Positions 54,562 through 63,588 of a DNA stretch of 64,000 bases are shown here, one piece after another. Each line of letters opens with the position of its first letter. Positions within the stretch are counted from its first letter, which is position 1. Source of the stretch: Bacillus sp. SM2101 (GTDB lineage Bacteria > Bacillota > Bacilli > Bacillales > SM2101); NCBI RefSeq assembly GCF_018588585.1, contig NZ_JAEUFG010000002.1, positions 138,838 through 202,837 on the forward strand. The letters run 5' to 3'. Made by a program: the position numbers and the translations under genes. The notes beneath the pieces were generated by a model that searched no databases, was not told the origin of the DNA, and saw only the letters and a list, made by a program, of their open reading frames with translations.

Positions 54562-57500
54562 TTAGGATGTTTTGTTAATCAGCTTTTCTAACTCTTTTGC
54601 TATCTTACTAATATATTTTTCACTGTCAAAATTCTTTTTATCTAGCTCTCCTGCCATACGCTCTAAATCTCTTTCAATATGCTCAGTAATATTTCGAACA
54701 TGGATAACCGTTTCATTAGCAGTTTCTTCAGCTAAAAAAGCTTCTTGAAGTAAGATTTTCACTTCTTCTCCATCGACTTCACCTAGCATGACACTGTTTA
54801 CGATCATTGCTGATAATTGTTCCATTTGATTCGAATCAGATTTGAACGCTTCAATATGCTGCTGAAGCTGCTGAGCTGAATTAATAAACTTAAGCCAATT
54901 TACGTTACCTATGCCTCCAGCTTCACTCTTAAATACAAGATATACATCATGGACACCTTTTGCGCCAGATATTTCAGCTGATTCAGTTACCCATGACTGC
55001 CAACCGCCTGTTTTCGTAATATTAATTGTTCCAATTAAATCTCCAGTAGGGCTATCTATATGAAGCTCAATCATCCCACCTTCAGAGTCAGTTGCTACCC
55101 TCGCTTCAACAGCTACAGCTCCCTCACCAAAGTCAACATTGTTGTAGCCTATATAATCACCATTATCAGTATGACCAACGTTCAGGCCTCCACCAACGTC
55201 ACTAGAATTTTCAGTTTGAACACCGTACTGTGTATCATAGTTTTCAGCTTCAATTTGTTCAAAAGCATTTATTGCAGGATTGTCCTGTATGGCATCCGAA
55301 AATGTAAACCAGTTTAGGTTACCTATACCTCCAGTTTCACTTTTGAACACAACATATAGGTCATGAACACCATCTGCCCCTAAAACTTTTGCTGATCTTG
55401 TCACCCATGATTGCCAGCCACCCGTTTTTTCAACATCTATAGTACTAATGACAGGCCCAGTTGGGCTATCTAATCTAAATTCAAGTTCTCCACCATCGGC
55501 ATCTGTAGCTACTCTCGCTTCAACAGATATTGCTCCACTACCAAAGTTAACATTTTTAAATCCGATATAGTCCCCGTCATCTGTATGCCCAACGTTTAAA
55601 CCATAACCAGCATCATTAGCTCCTTCAGTTTGAATACCGAACAATGTATCATAGTTTTCAGCTTCAATTCTTTCAAATGCATTAACTTCGTTTGTAATTT
55701 CATTCGTTGCTGAAAATTCAAACCAGTTAAAGTTACCAATACCATTTGAGCCGCCTTTAAACACAATATACAAATCATGTACACCAATTGCATTTTCTAC
55801 TTGGGCAGAACTAGTTATCCATGATTGCCAGCCACCTGTATTCGGAATATCTATTGTACTAATCAATGTGCCTGTTGGACTTCCTAATCGAAACTCTATT
55901 TGTCCTCCATCAGCTTCTGTAGCAACCCTTGCTTTGACAAGTTGGGCGCCATCATCAAAATTAACATTTTTAAATACTACATAATCATCATTATCAATTT
56001 GTCCAACTACTAAGCCGCCACCGATATCATTTGCTGATTCAGTTGCAACACCTTCCATTGAAGAAAAGTTTTCAGCTTCCATTTGTTGATACGGGTTAAG
56101 TTCGAATAATCCACTATCTCCTTCCTGTTCACCGTTCCATGTAAAGGTAGCTACTGCCCCAGCAGGAAGTGAATACTCAAACGCTTGTGTTCCCCATCTT
56201 ACTTTAAACGTTTTTTGTTCATTTGTACTATTCATTGCGAGTAATACTTTTGAACCGTCTGGATTTTTGAATACAACATTCTCTATTTCCGTATTTTCAT
56301 TAGACTCTATTCTCTTTGCCCCTGGCTTTACAAACTTACTAATATGTCCAAGCACGTAATACTCTACGTTCTTAACAATATCTCCAGTACCTTGATTTAC
56401 TGTAACAACGCCACGACAGTCAACACATCCACCATTTATCGGACCAAAATTTTCGTCTAGTGCTAAGTTCCATAATAAGACTGATTTTGCCCAATTGCGC
56501 GTTGCACCTATTACAATATTAGACATATTCCAATTTAAATTATCACCAAAATCAGTTGCCCATTCCCCACCAGAACATTCAGTAAACCAAATTCCTTTAT
56601 CTGGGTGTGCATCAAACACTGCAGATTGTGACTCTGGTGTACCTGCATAACAATGGAATGCACTTCCTGCTACATAAGAATTAGCCTCTTCATCATTTAA
56701 CACTTGAATTGGATAATCAAATTCATTCCAATTGTGATCCCAGGCAATAATCTTTGTATCCATTCCTTCTGCGTTAAAGGTAGGACCTAGATAATTTTTC
56801 ACGAAATCAATTTGTTGATTTGCATCCATATACATACTTGGATAGCTGGTTGTTTCATGATGAGGTTCATTTTGCACTGTCACAGCATAAATTGGTAATC
56901 CTTCACTTTCATACGCTTGAAGATATTTCACAAAATAATCCGCATAAGACTGAAAATGTTGAGGATCCAAGCTCCCCCCATTTAATGTACCACTCTCTTT
57001 CATCCACGCTGGTGCACTCCATGGTGTACCTAAAATTTTCAATTGTGGATTAATACTTTTAATTTGTTGCAGAACAGGAATGACATCGATTCGATCTTCG
57101 TCAATTGTAAAATGACTTAAGGTTGGATCTATTTCACCTTCAGGCATATCATCGTACGTATAGCTTTTTAGATTAAAATCCGACGCACCAATTGTTTGAC
57201 GCACAAAGCTTAAATCAATACCCTTTTCACTAAATAAATCATTTAAAATTTGTTCCTTATCACTTTCATTTAATTGGTTCAACAAATACGCTGAAGAGCC
57301 TGAAACTGCAGCCCCAAATCCATCCATTTCTTGGTATTCAATATTTTCATCAATATGAATATTTGCGGATGAGCTATCTCGTGAAAACGTAATATCTTCT
57401 TGTTGCTCAAGTAATTTAGTTTCATCAGGGGTTGTAAGCCAAACTTGAACGGATTCACCTGCTGCTATACCTTTATCTATCCCAATAAAACTTGTAAAAG

Positions 57501-57564
57501 TTAAACAGAATATAAGAAAAAACACCGCTATTGAACGAAGAGTTTTACTATTTCTTTTAAACAT
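54562..57564 (-). CDS. Secreted GH30 glucanase (beta-1,6-glucanase type) with three CBM6 domains
   Basis: A 1,000-residue precursor. Residues 1-35 are a signal peptide (SIAVFFLIFCLTFTSFIGID). Residues 38-475 are a GH30 catalytic domain starting VWLTTPDETKLLEQQ, with acid/base Glu233 (VTVQNEPHH) and nucleophile Glu329 (WFTECSGG). This opening fits subfamily 3, endo-beta-1,6-glucanases that attack fungal and oomycete walls. Three CBM6-like modules follow (492-618, 628-756, 767-894), each with MEAEN/IEAENYD, GDYIGFKNV and TGGWQSW. The last 100 residues are charged and helical, a possible cell-wall or dimerisation tail. Two perfect cre boxes upstream suggest carbon catabolite repression. ATG 57564 follows GGGGGAG. 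Confidence 0.9.
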   Translation of the reverse strand: MFKRNSKTLRSIAVFFLIFCLTFTSFIGIDKGIAAGESVQVWLTTPDETKLLEQQEDITFSRDSSSANIHIDENIEYQEMDGFGAAVSGSSAYLLNQLNESDKEQILNDLFSEKGIDLSFVRQTIGASDFNLKSYTYDDMPEGEIDPTLSHFTIDEDRIDVIPVLQQIKSINPQLKILGTPWSAPAWMKESGTLNGGSLDPQHFQSYADYFVKYLQAYESEGLPIYAVTVQNEPHHETTSYPSMYMDANQQIDFVKNYLGPTFNAEGMDTKIIAWDHNWNEFDYPIQVLNDEEANSYVAGSAFHCYAGTPESQSAVFDAHPDKGIWFTECSGGEWATDFGDNLNWNMSNIVIGATRNWAKSVLLWNLALDENFGPINGGCVDCRGVVTVNQGTGDIVKNVEYYVLGHISKFVKPGAKRIESNENTEIENVVFKNPDGSKVLLAMNSTNEQKTFKVRWGTQAFEYSLPAGAVATFTWNGEQEGDSGLFELNPYQQMEAENFSSMEGVATESANDIGGGLVVGQIDNDDYVVFKNVNFDDGAQLVKARVATEADGGQIEFRLGSPTGTLISTIDIPNTGGWQSWITSSAQVENAIGVHDLYIVFKGGSNGIGNFNWFEFSATNEITNEVNAFERIEAENYDTLFGIQTEGANDAGYGLNVGHTDDGDYIGFKNVNFGSGAISVEARVATDADGGELEFRLDSPTGPVISTIDVEKTGGWQSWVTRSAKVLGADGVHDLYVVFKSETGGIGNLNWFTFSDAIQDNPAINAFEQIEAENYDTQYGVQTENSSDVGGGLNVGHTDNGDYIGYNNVDFGEGAVAVEARVATDSEGGMIELHIDSPTGDLIGTINITKTGGWQSWVTESAEISGAKGVHDVYLVFKSEAGGIGNVNWLKFINSAQQLQQHIEAFKSDSNQMEQLSAMIVNSVMLGEVDGEEVKILLQEAFLAEETANETVIHVRNITEHIERDLERMAGELDKKNFDSEKYISKIAKELEKLINKTS

Positions 57565-57607
57565 GTGCTATCTCCCCCACCTTATTTATATTTATTTAAC
57601 AAAAAAA

Positions 57608-57621
57608 TGTAAACGTTATCA
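57608..57621. promoter_or_regulatory. Perfect cre box 1 of the GH30 gene
   Basis: TGTAAACGTTATCA matches TGWAANCGNTNWCA at every position, 44 bp upstream of the GH30 start. Confidence 0.8.
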
Positions 57622-57694
57622 TTATTAAGCCTACAAGTAGAGTTGTCTTATTTGTTTTTTGCTACATTTACTCACCTACCCTTTTATCTCTTTA

Positions 57695-57708
57695 TGTAAA
57701 CGTTATCA
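57695..57708. promoter_or_regulatory. Perfect cre box 2 of the GH30 gene
   Basis: An identical TGTAAACGTTATCA, 87 bp from box 1. The two copies also share flanking ATT, making 17 identical bases. Confidence 0.8.
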
Positions 57709-57790
57709 TTTTATAATATTATCTTATAACAAACTTTATTTATATTCTATATTTTTTTACTCACAATGTTTTCCAATTCATCTATTAAAA

Positions 57791-57830
57791 TGAGCAATAT
57801 TAGGTCATTATGTTGACTTAATATTGCTCA
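57791..57830 (-). terminator. Terminator of the GNAT gene
   Basis: TGAGCAATATTA and TAATATTGCTCA form a perfect 12-bp stem with a 16-nt loop, 12 bp after the GNAT stop codon. Confidence 0.85.
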
Positions 57831-57842
57831 CATTTAGTTTAT

Positions 57843-58388
57843 TTATACCCCTCTAGTAGAATTTAACTCAAAGTATGATAGTATACGACCATTGTAGTCT
57901 TTATTTATGAGGAACGTAAATCCAAGTTTTTCTAATACATTCATCGACCTCTCATTCCTTGTTCTAACTCTAGCAAACAATTTTTCAATCCTTAAATACT
58001 TAAAAGCAAAACCTATTGCTACATTAGCTGCCTCTGTTGCATAACCATTACCCCAATACTGTTGATTAATGAGGTAGAGTATTTCAACATCTTCTGTATC
58101 GTCTATATATCTTAAACCACAATGGCCGATAAGCTTGTCGGTTTCTTTATGTATAACTGCCCACACACCAAAGCCATATAGATTCCAATGGCTTACTATA
58201 TTTTCCACGTAGTTTTTTGTCTCTTCACGGGACATCCCCTCTCCCCTGGCTAACCACATTCCAACTTCGTTTTGCTTGACGATTTTATACAGTGATTCAA
58301 TATCGTTATGAGTTATTTTCCTCAAGTATAGGCGAGTGGTTTCTATGTTATCATTATTTACCTCGTTATCACTTAAGCTTTGCATCAT
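57843..58388 (-). CDS. GNAT-family N-acetyltransferase (RimJ/RimL type)
   Basis: A 181-residue protein with ETTRLYLRKITHNDIESLYK at the start, GVWAVIHKETDKLIGHCGLR, EILYLINQQYWGNGYATEAA (acetyl-CoA loop) and RNERSMNVLEKLGFTFL. Standard RimJ/RimL-like layout; acceptor unknown. ATG 58388 follows AGGGGTGAT; the second ATG is the next codon. Possibly one unit with the APH-like gene 48 bp upstream. Confidence 0.85.
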   Translation of the reverse strand: MMQSLSDNEVNNDNIETTRLYLRKITHNDIESLYKIVKQNEVGMWLARGEGMSREETKNYVENIVSHWNLYGFGVWAVIHKETDKLIGHCGLRYIDDTEDVEILYLINQQYWGNGYATEAANVAIGFAFKYLRIEKLFARVRTRNERSMNVLEKLGFTFLINKDYNGRILSYFELNSTRGV

Positions 58389-58436
58389 ATCACCCCTTAC
58401 CCTTCGTTTATCAATTTTCTTGCAAGCCTATATTTT

Positions 58437-59429
58437 TTAGCCAATATGTAAGTTGAAATCTATGAATGGTATATCGTGTTCAATATTGTATTTCATTCTT
58501 TTAAAAACCTTGTTTACTTTCTCATTCGAATGATCGATGTTCATATATTTTGAAGTATATACATATGAATAAATTTGTCTGTAATCGAGAAAGTAAGGTA
58601 TTTTTGCAAGCCAATATTTATCAAGCAAATTTTCATTCGTATACCCTGACATAAACGTTTCATAAAAACGCAAAGTAAAATCTCTTCTTCTTATTTGTTC
58701 ATATGAAGGAATAGTTTGCACGGCGTGATATAACGAAATTGCGATATCATATGCAAACCAACTTTTCTCAATATCTCCAAAATCAAATAAGATAATCTCA
58801 CCTTCATGTACATGAAAGTTATGATGATGGAAATCATTATGTATCATTCCATAGCTATTGATATCTTTATCTAACAATTGTAACTCAGCTATATATGTTT
58901 GCCACTTATCCAATACTTTTTTCTCAATTGGTGGGTATTCCGTAAAAATACTGTTATTGTTCCATTCTTTATTAATAACAAGGCTATTTCTAGAGGTAGG
59001 ATATAATTTAGCAACATGATGCATCCTCCCCATAGCTTCTCCCCATTTCTTTACGGTCAATAAATCAGCTAAATGAAGATCAGCAAGAACTGAACCATGC
59101 GCCTTCTCGAAAGCCACGACGATATAATACTCACTTTCCCATTTCATTTCTTCAATGAACTTACCTTTTACAGACCGAACAGGTAATGATATGTTTAATC
59201 CATGTTCAAATAAATAATTCATCCATGCTAACTCTTGCTTTACTGAAGAAATATCATATTTAGTTCCTGATAGAATTTTTAATATAAAGTTGTTACCTTT
59301 AGCCTTACATTCATAAACATTTTGATCAAATCCTCCTAATAACTTCAATGAAGTAGGATTGACCCCGTATTTTGCTGAAACCTTTTCTAATAGTGAGTTT
59401 TGTATTGTTGGCCACCAACCTCTTAACAT
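58437..59429 (-). CDS. APH-family phosphotransferase
   Basis: A 330-residue kinase-fold protein: FILKILSGTKYDISSVKQEL (N-lobe Lys and Glu region), YYIVVAFEKAHGSVLADLHL, the catalytic loop YGMIHNDFHHHNFHVHEGE and ILFDFGDIEKSWFAYDIAIS. The HNDFHHHN and DFGD motifs are those of APH/homoserine kinase-like enzymes of bacilli such as YerI or CotS relatives. Substrate unknown. ATG 59429. Followed by the GNAT gene. Confidence 0.83.
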   Translation of the reverse strand: MLRGWWPTIQNSLLEKVSAKYGVNPTSLKLLGGFDQNVYECKAKGNNFILKILSGTKYDISSVKQELAWMNYLFEHGLNISLPVRSVKGKFIEEMKWESEYYIVVAFEKAHGSVLADLHLADLLTVKKWGEAMGRMHHVAKLYPTSRNSLVINKEWNNNSIFTEYPPIEKKVLDKWQTYIAELQLLDKDINSYGMIHNDFHHHNFHVHEGEIILFDFGDIEKSWFAYDIAISLYHAVQTIPSYEQIRRRDFTLRFYETFMSGYTNENLLDKYWLAKIPYFLDYRQIYSYVYTSKYMNIDHSNEKVNKVFKRMKYNIEHDIPFIDFNLHIG

Positions 59430-59476
59430 AGATTTCTTTCCGTTTGTTAACTTTCATTTTATAAAACTACCATACC

Positions 59477-59800
59477 TTAATTATTCGTATAGCGATTAGA
59501 TAGTTTCTTTTTATGTTCATGAAAAATTTTTTCCAAAGAGATATCGTACTTGTTAGCGATAACAATTAAGTTTCCTAATACGTCACCCAATTCTTCAGTT
59601 AACTCTTGTTTATTTTCCTCAAATGTCCCACTTACTTCATCCGGTCTATCTCTTCCTATTTCAAGGGACCTGATCGCTCGTGCAACCTCACCCGTTTCCT
59701 CCGCTAGAAAACCAATTCGAATAAATATATCTAACTCTGACCACCCTCTTGTTTTATAATATTCCTTAACCCATTGTTGAAACTCAGTTACATCCATCAT
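59477..59800 (-). CDS. MazG-like nucleotide pyrophosphohydrolase
   Basis: A 107-residue all-alpha protein with FLAEETGEVARAIRSLE and KQELTEELGDVLGNLIVIAN, giving the E-x-x-E...E-x-x-D metal pattern of the MazG fold. It probably hydrolyses a non-canonical nucleoside triphosphate. The start is ATG 59800 (GGCGGAG upstream), the next codon is also ATG. Second MazG-like gene in the window, not close in sequence to the one at 8038. Confidence 0.85.
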   Translation of the reverse strand: MMDVTEFQQWVKEYYKTRGWSELDIFIRIGFLAEETGEVARAIRSLEIGRDRPDEVSGTFEENKQELTEELGDVLGNLIVIANKYDISLEKIFHEHKKKLSNRYTNN

Positions 59801-59848
59801 CTAGCTCCGCCTTTCATCAACCGTCCTGCCTCTTGGTTTTTTATGCTA

Positions 59849-60193
59849 TTATTTAATTGTTTTGATCGAAATCGCTAAAACACCCCATCGTTCTTCTTGC
59901 TCAAGCGTGTATATTTCGTATGTTCCTTCAAGTAAATCTTTCATCGTCCAACCTTCACAGTCGATATCCTTTAAAGGAATATCCTCGTACATGTCTTTAA
60001 AAGTATAATAATTTTTTAGACCTGTTACATTTACCCTTAGTGTTTCTTCTGCTTCAGGAACAGTGATAAATTCAATAGTATCTCCAATTTTTACTTGTCT
60101 TCTTTTTTGATCATTTAAGCGTACTTCAACAGTTTTTTTGCCATCTTTAATCGCTTGTAGGTACGTTTTATATAACCCCATTCTGTGTAACAT
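59849..60193 (-). CDS. ASCH-domain protein
   Basis: A 114-residue protein: HRMGLYKTYLQAIKDGKKTV, EVRLNDQKRRQVKIGDTIEF, then TLRVNVTGLKNYYTFKDMYE and GVLAISIK. The G-K-K-T-V-E-x-R motif and the following K-x-G-D mark the ASCH (PUA-like) fold, which binds RNA or modified nucleosides. Function unknown. I choose ATG 60193, preceded by GGGGGTGG; the frame is open eight codons further. Same strand as the MazG-like gene, 48 bp upstream. Confidence 0.82.
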   Translation of the reverse strand: MLHRMGLYKTYLQAIKDGKKTVEVRLNDQKRRQVKIGDTIEFITVPEAEETLRVNVTGLKNYYTFKDMYEDIPLKDIDCEGWTMKDLLEGTYEIYTLEQEERWGVLAISIKTIK

Positions 60194-60431
60194 AAACTGC
60201 ACCACCCCCATACACATAAACTATTTATATTATACGTCATTTGAAGAGTTCAGTTAAAAAAGAAAGAAGAATAAAATAAGCACCAAATATAAGCTGTTTT
60301 TAAAGATAGAAACTATTGTACAGGATGTTTATATGATCCTATATAATAGAAAAATAGTATAATATTATCTATACATTTATTTGCCAAAATGAACTTTTGG
60401 AACGTACTTAACTAAGAGGAGGGTTTGAAAA

Positions 60432-60782
60432 ATGATATTACATATCATTGAAAAAGAAGCCTGGTTCAAGGCACAAAGAGAGGGAATCTATACTCCAACA
60501 AGCATAAAAACTGATGGCTTTATTCACTGCTCTACTAGTGAACAAGTTGTTGATGTTGCAAATTTTTTGTATAAGGGTCATACAGATCTAGTACTTTTAT
60601 GTATAGACCCTAATAAAGTGGAAGCAAAGATTGTATATGAAGACTTGTATGAAGCGGGAAAATTATTCCCACATATTTATGGTTCATTAAACATGGCTGC
60701 TGTATTTAAAGTTATACGCTTTATACCAGATCGTAATGAAGGTTTTAGCTTACCTAAGGAATTAACAGATCTTAATAGTTAA
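60432..60782 (+). CDS. DUF952 protein
   Basis: A 116-residue protein with ILHIIEKEAWFKAQREGIYT, TDGFIHCSTSEQVVDVANFL and EDLYEAGKLFPHIYGSLNMA, the three conserved blocks of DUF952. The FIHCS and FPHIYG motifs carry the conserved His residues. Function unknown, fold is ADP-ribosyltransferase-like by general knowledge of the family. ATG 60432 follows GAGGAGGG. Confidence 0.85.
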   Translation: MILHIIEKEAWFKAQREGIYTPTSIKTDGFIHCSTSEQVVDVANFLYKGHTDLVLLCIDPNKVEAKIVYEDLYEAGKLFPHIYGSLNMAAVFKVIRFIPDRNEGFSLPKELTDLNS

Positions 60783-60829
60783 TGAGCTTTGCTGTTTTTT
60801 ATCTTCTAATGTTGATCACAAGTTTCTAA

Positions 60830-60864
60830 TAAGAAGGGGATCAGAGTTAGGTCTACCCTTCTTA
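60830..60864. terminator. Bidirectional hairpin
   Basis: TAAGAAGGG and CCCTTCTTA pair with a 17-nt loop between the convergent DUF952 and rhodanese genes. Confidence 0.6.
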
Positions 60865-60957
60865 CTGATATATTACTTCATAAATGCGATTTAAATTTGA
60901 TTAAACTACCTCTAACACTAATTTTTCTATATCTAATAACTAATTAAAACACTCTTG

Positions 60958-61314
60958 CTATAATGCACTCATACCACCCTTTACATTTGTCACTTGTTTA
61001 AAGCCGTTTTTCTTTAATAGTTTACTCGCTTGATTACTCCTCATTCCACTTTGGCAAATTACAACTACCTCTTTATCCTTTGAAAGCTCACTCATTTTTT
61101 TACTCAGTTGCTGCAAAGGTATATTTTTAAACCCTCGAATGTTGTTTGTTTTAAACTCACCAACTGTTCTAACATCGATAAATTGTTTGTTAGGTACGCT
61201 CATTTGATTTTTTAATTCTGTTACTGAAATTTGTCGTACACCTTTAGTCGGAACAAGTTTTTGAAAAAGAACTACAATAAATAAACCAATCATGATATAA
61301 CCGATAAATTCCAT
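60958..61314 (-). CDS. Membrane-anchored rhodanese-like sulfurtransferase
   Basis: A 118-residue protein: an N-terminal membrane segment (FIGYIMIGLFIVVLFQKL) then a rhodanese domain with FIDVRTVGEFKTNNIRGFKN and the catalytic loop VVVICQSGMRSNQ (Cys87), ending GFKQVTNVKGGMSAL. It is a single-domain rhodanese of the YqhL/YrkF type, which handles sulfane sulfur or thiosulfate. Promoter carries TACC-type palindrome in the start region, matching that of the divergent membrane protein gene. ATG 61314 follows GGAGG. Confidence 0.88.
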   Translation of the reverse strand: MEFIGYIMIGLFIVVLFQKLVPTKGVRQISVTELKNQMSVPNKQFIDVRTVGEFKTNNIRGFKNIPLQQLSKKMSELSKDKEVVVICQSGMRSNQASKLLKKNGFKQVTNVKGGMSAL

Positions 61315-61338
61315 CTATCTAACCTCCATTTTCTAAAT

Positions 61339-61380
61339 TACCTACATGGGTATATTACGAAAATTATATAAGAAAGTCAA
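61339..61380 (-). promoter_or_regulatory. Rhodanese promoter with a TACCC-type operator
   Basis: TTGACT, a 17-bp spacer and TAATAT (61380 down to 61352) form a strong sigma-A promoter. TACCCATGTAGGTA (minus strand, 61352-61339) starts at the minus-10 edge. It matches the other operator at 12 of 14 positions. Confidence 0.75.
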
Positions 61381-61496
61381 CTAATAGAATTCTATTATCG
61401 TAGCCATCAAATTGTAACAATTTGTTTTTAACTTAAAGCTTCCTTATATGCATATCTTTATATGAAACATTTCCTGCAACAAAAAATTCTTCCCTC

Positions 61497-61549
61497 TTGA
61501 AAACTAGTTTTTAACTCGTTAGAATAGTGTTCAATTACCCATATGGGTA
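61497..61549 (+). promoter_or_regulatory. Membrane-protein promoter with a TACCCATATGGGTA operator
   Basis: TTGAAA (61497-61502), 17 bp, TAGAAT (61520-61525), then a perfect palindrome TACCCATATGGGTA (61536-61549) just after the expected start of transcription. The TACCC...GGGTA form resembles CsoR/CstR-family operators (general knowledge); the regulator is not in the window. Confidence 0.75.
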
Positions 61550-61575
61550 TGTAAAATGTACGAAGGAGGATCTAC

Positions 61576-62754
61576 ATGCGTAAAAATTTAAAAGAACAAT
61601 ATAACCCAATGTATTTTTTATCATCACTCGGCAATGGAGGCTTAGCTGTAGCATTTTACATGTACCTCATGTTTATGGTCGAACACCCTGGCAAGCCGAT
61701 GGCAAACTTTGAACATGTACTCAATGGCTTTAAATCAGGTAATTTTTTGCTAATATTAACGATTGCAATTGCTCTACTAGGCATTATTTACTTTGGATTT
61801 AAGCATTACAAACTACTATTTTGGAATATTGCAGAATATAGCAAGTTTAAGAAAACAAAAGCTTACAATAATTTAAGAGAATCTAACAATGAAGTTACAT
61901 TAATGGCAATACCGTTAACACTCGCTATGAGCGTAAACGTTGTTTTTATTATTTTCGGTACTTTTATACCAAATCTCTGGAATTACGTTGAATATTTATT
62001 CCCTATCTCGTTAATTTCATTTATCGTGATAGGAGTATACAGCTTATACATTTTTAAGAATTACGTTACTCGACTCATGCTAAATGGAGATTTTGACTTT
62101 GTCATGAATAATAATCTCAGTCAAATGCTAATCACTTTTACCTTTAGCATGGTAGCCGTAGGTTTTGCTGCTCCTGCTGCGATGAGTCATACAAAAGTTG
62201 TTTCGACGATGGGTCTATTATTATCAATATTTTTCATTAGCATTGCCATAGTCTTCGTAACTATCCATTTAGTCCTAGGATTTAAGTCAATCTTCAAACA
62301 AGGGATTGACGTACAAGGCAGTCCTAGCTTATGGATGATGATTCCTATACTAACACTTATCGGCATTTCCATCGTGCGTAATTATATGGGCTTTAGTCAT
62401 CATTTGTTACATGAGCCTAACCCAAGTGAGCTACCGCTATTAATAATTTTAACTATACTTGTATCGATTCAACTAATATTTGGTTTAATTGGTTTTTCAG
62501 TTCTTAAACGTACTAGCTATTTTAATGAATATATTCATGGATCAAAGAAAAGCCCTGGAAGTTTCGCACTTATTTGTCCTGGTGTTGCTTTTATGGTGCT
62601 AGGATTTTTCTTTATTCATTGGGGTTTTGTAAAAAACGGGCTAGTTACTCAATTTTCTACCGTTTATTTCTTGTTAATCATCCCTTATATTTATGTCCAA
62701 ATGCAAACTGTACGTACAGTTTCAATACTTGAGAAAAAATTACTTCGTATATAA
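61576..62754 (+). CDS. Multi-pass membrane protein, probably sulfur-related
   Basis: A 392-residue protein with about ten hydrophobic segments and conserved blocks NPMYFLSSLGNGGLAVAFYM, FAAPAAMSHTK, GFSHHLLHEPN and CPGVAFMVLGFFFIHWGFV. It looks transporter-like, similar in outline to what I recall of the TsoY family, but I am not sure of that name. It shares an operator type with the divergent rhodanese, so a role in sulfite, thiosulfate or persulfide handling is a reasonable inference. ATG 61576 follows GAAGGAGG. A terminator follows at 62764. Confidence 0.6.
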   Translation: MRKNLKEQYNPMYFLSSLGNGGLAVAFYMYLMFMVEHPGKPMANFEHVLNGFKSGNFLLILTIAIALLGIIYFGFKHYKLLFWNIAEYSKFKKTKAYNNLRESNNEVTLMAIPLTLAMSVNVVFIIFGTFIPNLWNYVEYLFPISLISFIVIGVYSLYIFKNYVTRLMLNGDFDFVMNNNLSQMLITFTFSMVAVGFAAPAAMSHTKVVSTMGLLLSIFFISIAIVFVTIHLVLGFKSIFKQGIDVQGSPSLWMMIPILTLIGISIVRNYMGFSHHLLHEPNPSELPLLIILTILVSIQLIFGLIGFSVLKRTSYFNEYIHGSKKSPGSFALICPGVAFMVLGFFFIHWGFVKNGLVTQFSTVYFLLIIPYIYVQMQTVRTVSILEKKLLRI

Positions 62755-62763
62755 AAGTGATAT

Positions 62764-62802
62764 GCCAGTAGAAGGATTTCAAAAATCAGGCTACTGGCTT
62801 TA
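62764..62802 (+). terminator. Terminator of the membrane-protein gene
   Basis: GCCAGTAG and CTACTGGC form an 8-bp stem with a 19-nt loop, followed by TTTATT. Confidence 0.7.
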
Positions 62803-62892
62803 TTAACTTAACAAACACCTAACATTTTTTAGCATCTAAAAAGGTTTTGCTTTATAATTAATTGTGAAAAAGTTATAAAGAGTGGTGATTCG

Positions 62893-63588
62893 GTGTTTAA
62901 ACTGTTATTGATTGAAGATGATAAGACTCTCTTTCAAGAGATGAAAGATAGGTTGACTCAATGGTCTTATGAAGTATATGGTATTGCAGATTTTAATCAT
63001 GTCATTCATGAATTTACAACGATTAGACCACACCTAGTCATCATCGATACCCAATTACCTAAATTTGATGGGTTCCATTGGTGTAGAATGATTAGAGACT
63101 TTTCAAATGTTCCTATTATATTTCTATCATCGCGCGACCATCCTACTGATATTGTTATGTCGATGCAGCTTGGAGCAGATGACTATATACAAAAGCCTTT
63201 TCATTTCGATGTACTAATCGCCAAAATTCAAGCTACTCTTCGGCGTGTATATAATTATAACTCTGAACAAGGTAATCTCCAATCATGGTGCGGTGCCACA
63301 GTAGATTATGAGAAAAATATAGTAACAAACGATGTAGGAACAATAGAGCTAACAAAGAATGAAATATTTATATTAAAACAATTGATTAAGGACAAGAATA
63401 AAATCGTAAGTCGGGATAAACTAATGAATAGTTTATGGGACGATAAACGTTTTGTAAGTGATAATACATTAACTGTTAATGTAAATCGCTTACGACGACG
63501 GTTAGATGAACTAACATTAGGACAATTTATAGAAACAAAAGTTGGACAAGGATATATGGCTATCGAACAGGATAAAAACTATGATTAG
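62893..63588 (+). CDS. BceR-type response regulator
   Basis: A 231-residue OmpR-family regulator: LLLIEDDKTLFQEMKDRL, LVIIDTQLPKFDGFHW (phospho-acceptor Asp), IIFLSSRDHPTDIVMSMQLG and DDYIQKPFHFDVLIAK, the receiver typical of BceR/VraR-like regulators for antimicrobial-peptide sensing. The output winged helix ends FIETKVGQGYMAI. GTG 62893 with GTGGTGATTC upstream. Overlaps the kinase gene by 8 bp. Confidence 0.9.
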   Translation: MFKLLLIEDDKTLFQEMKDRLTQWSYEVYGIADFNHVIHEFTTIRPHLVIIDTQLPKFDGFHWCRMIRDFSNVPIIFLSSRDHPTDIVMSMQLGADDYIQKPFHFDVLIAKIQATLRRVYNYNSEQGNLQSWCGATVDYEKNIVTNDVGTIELTKNEIFILKQLIKDKNKIVSRDKLMNSLWDDKRFVSDNTLTVNVNRLRRRLDELTLGQFIETKVGQGYMAIEQDKNYD

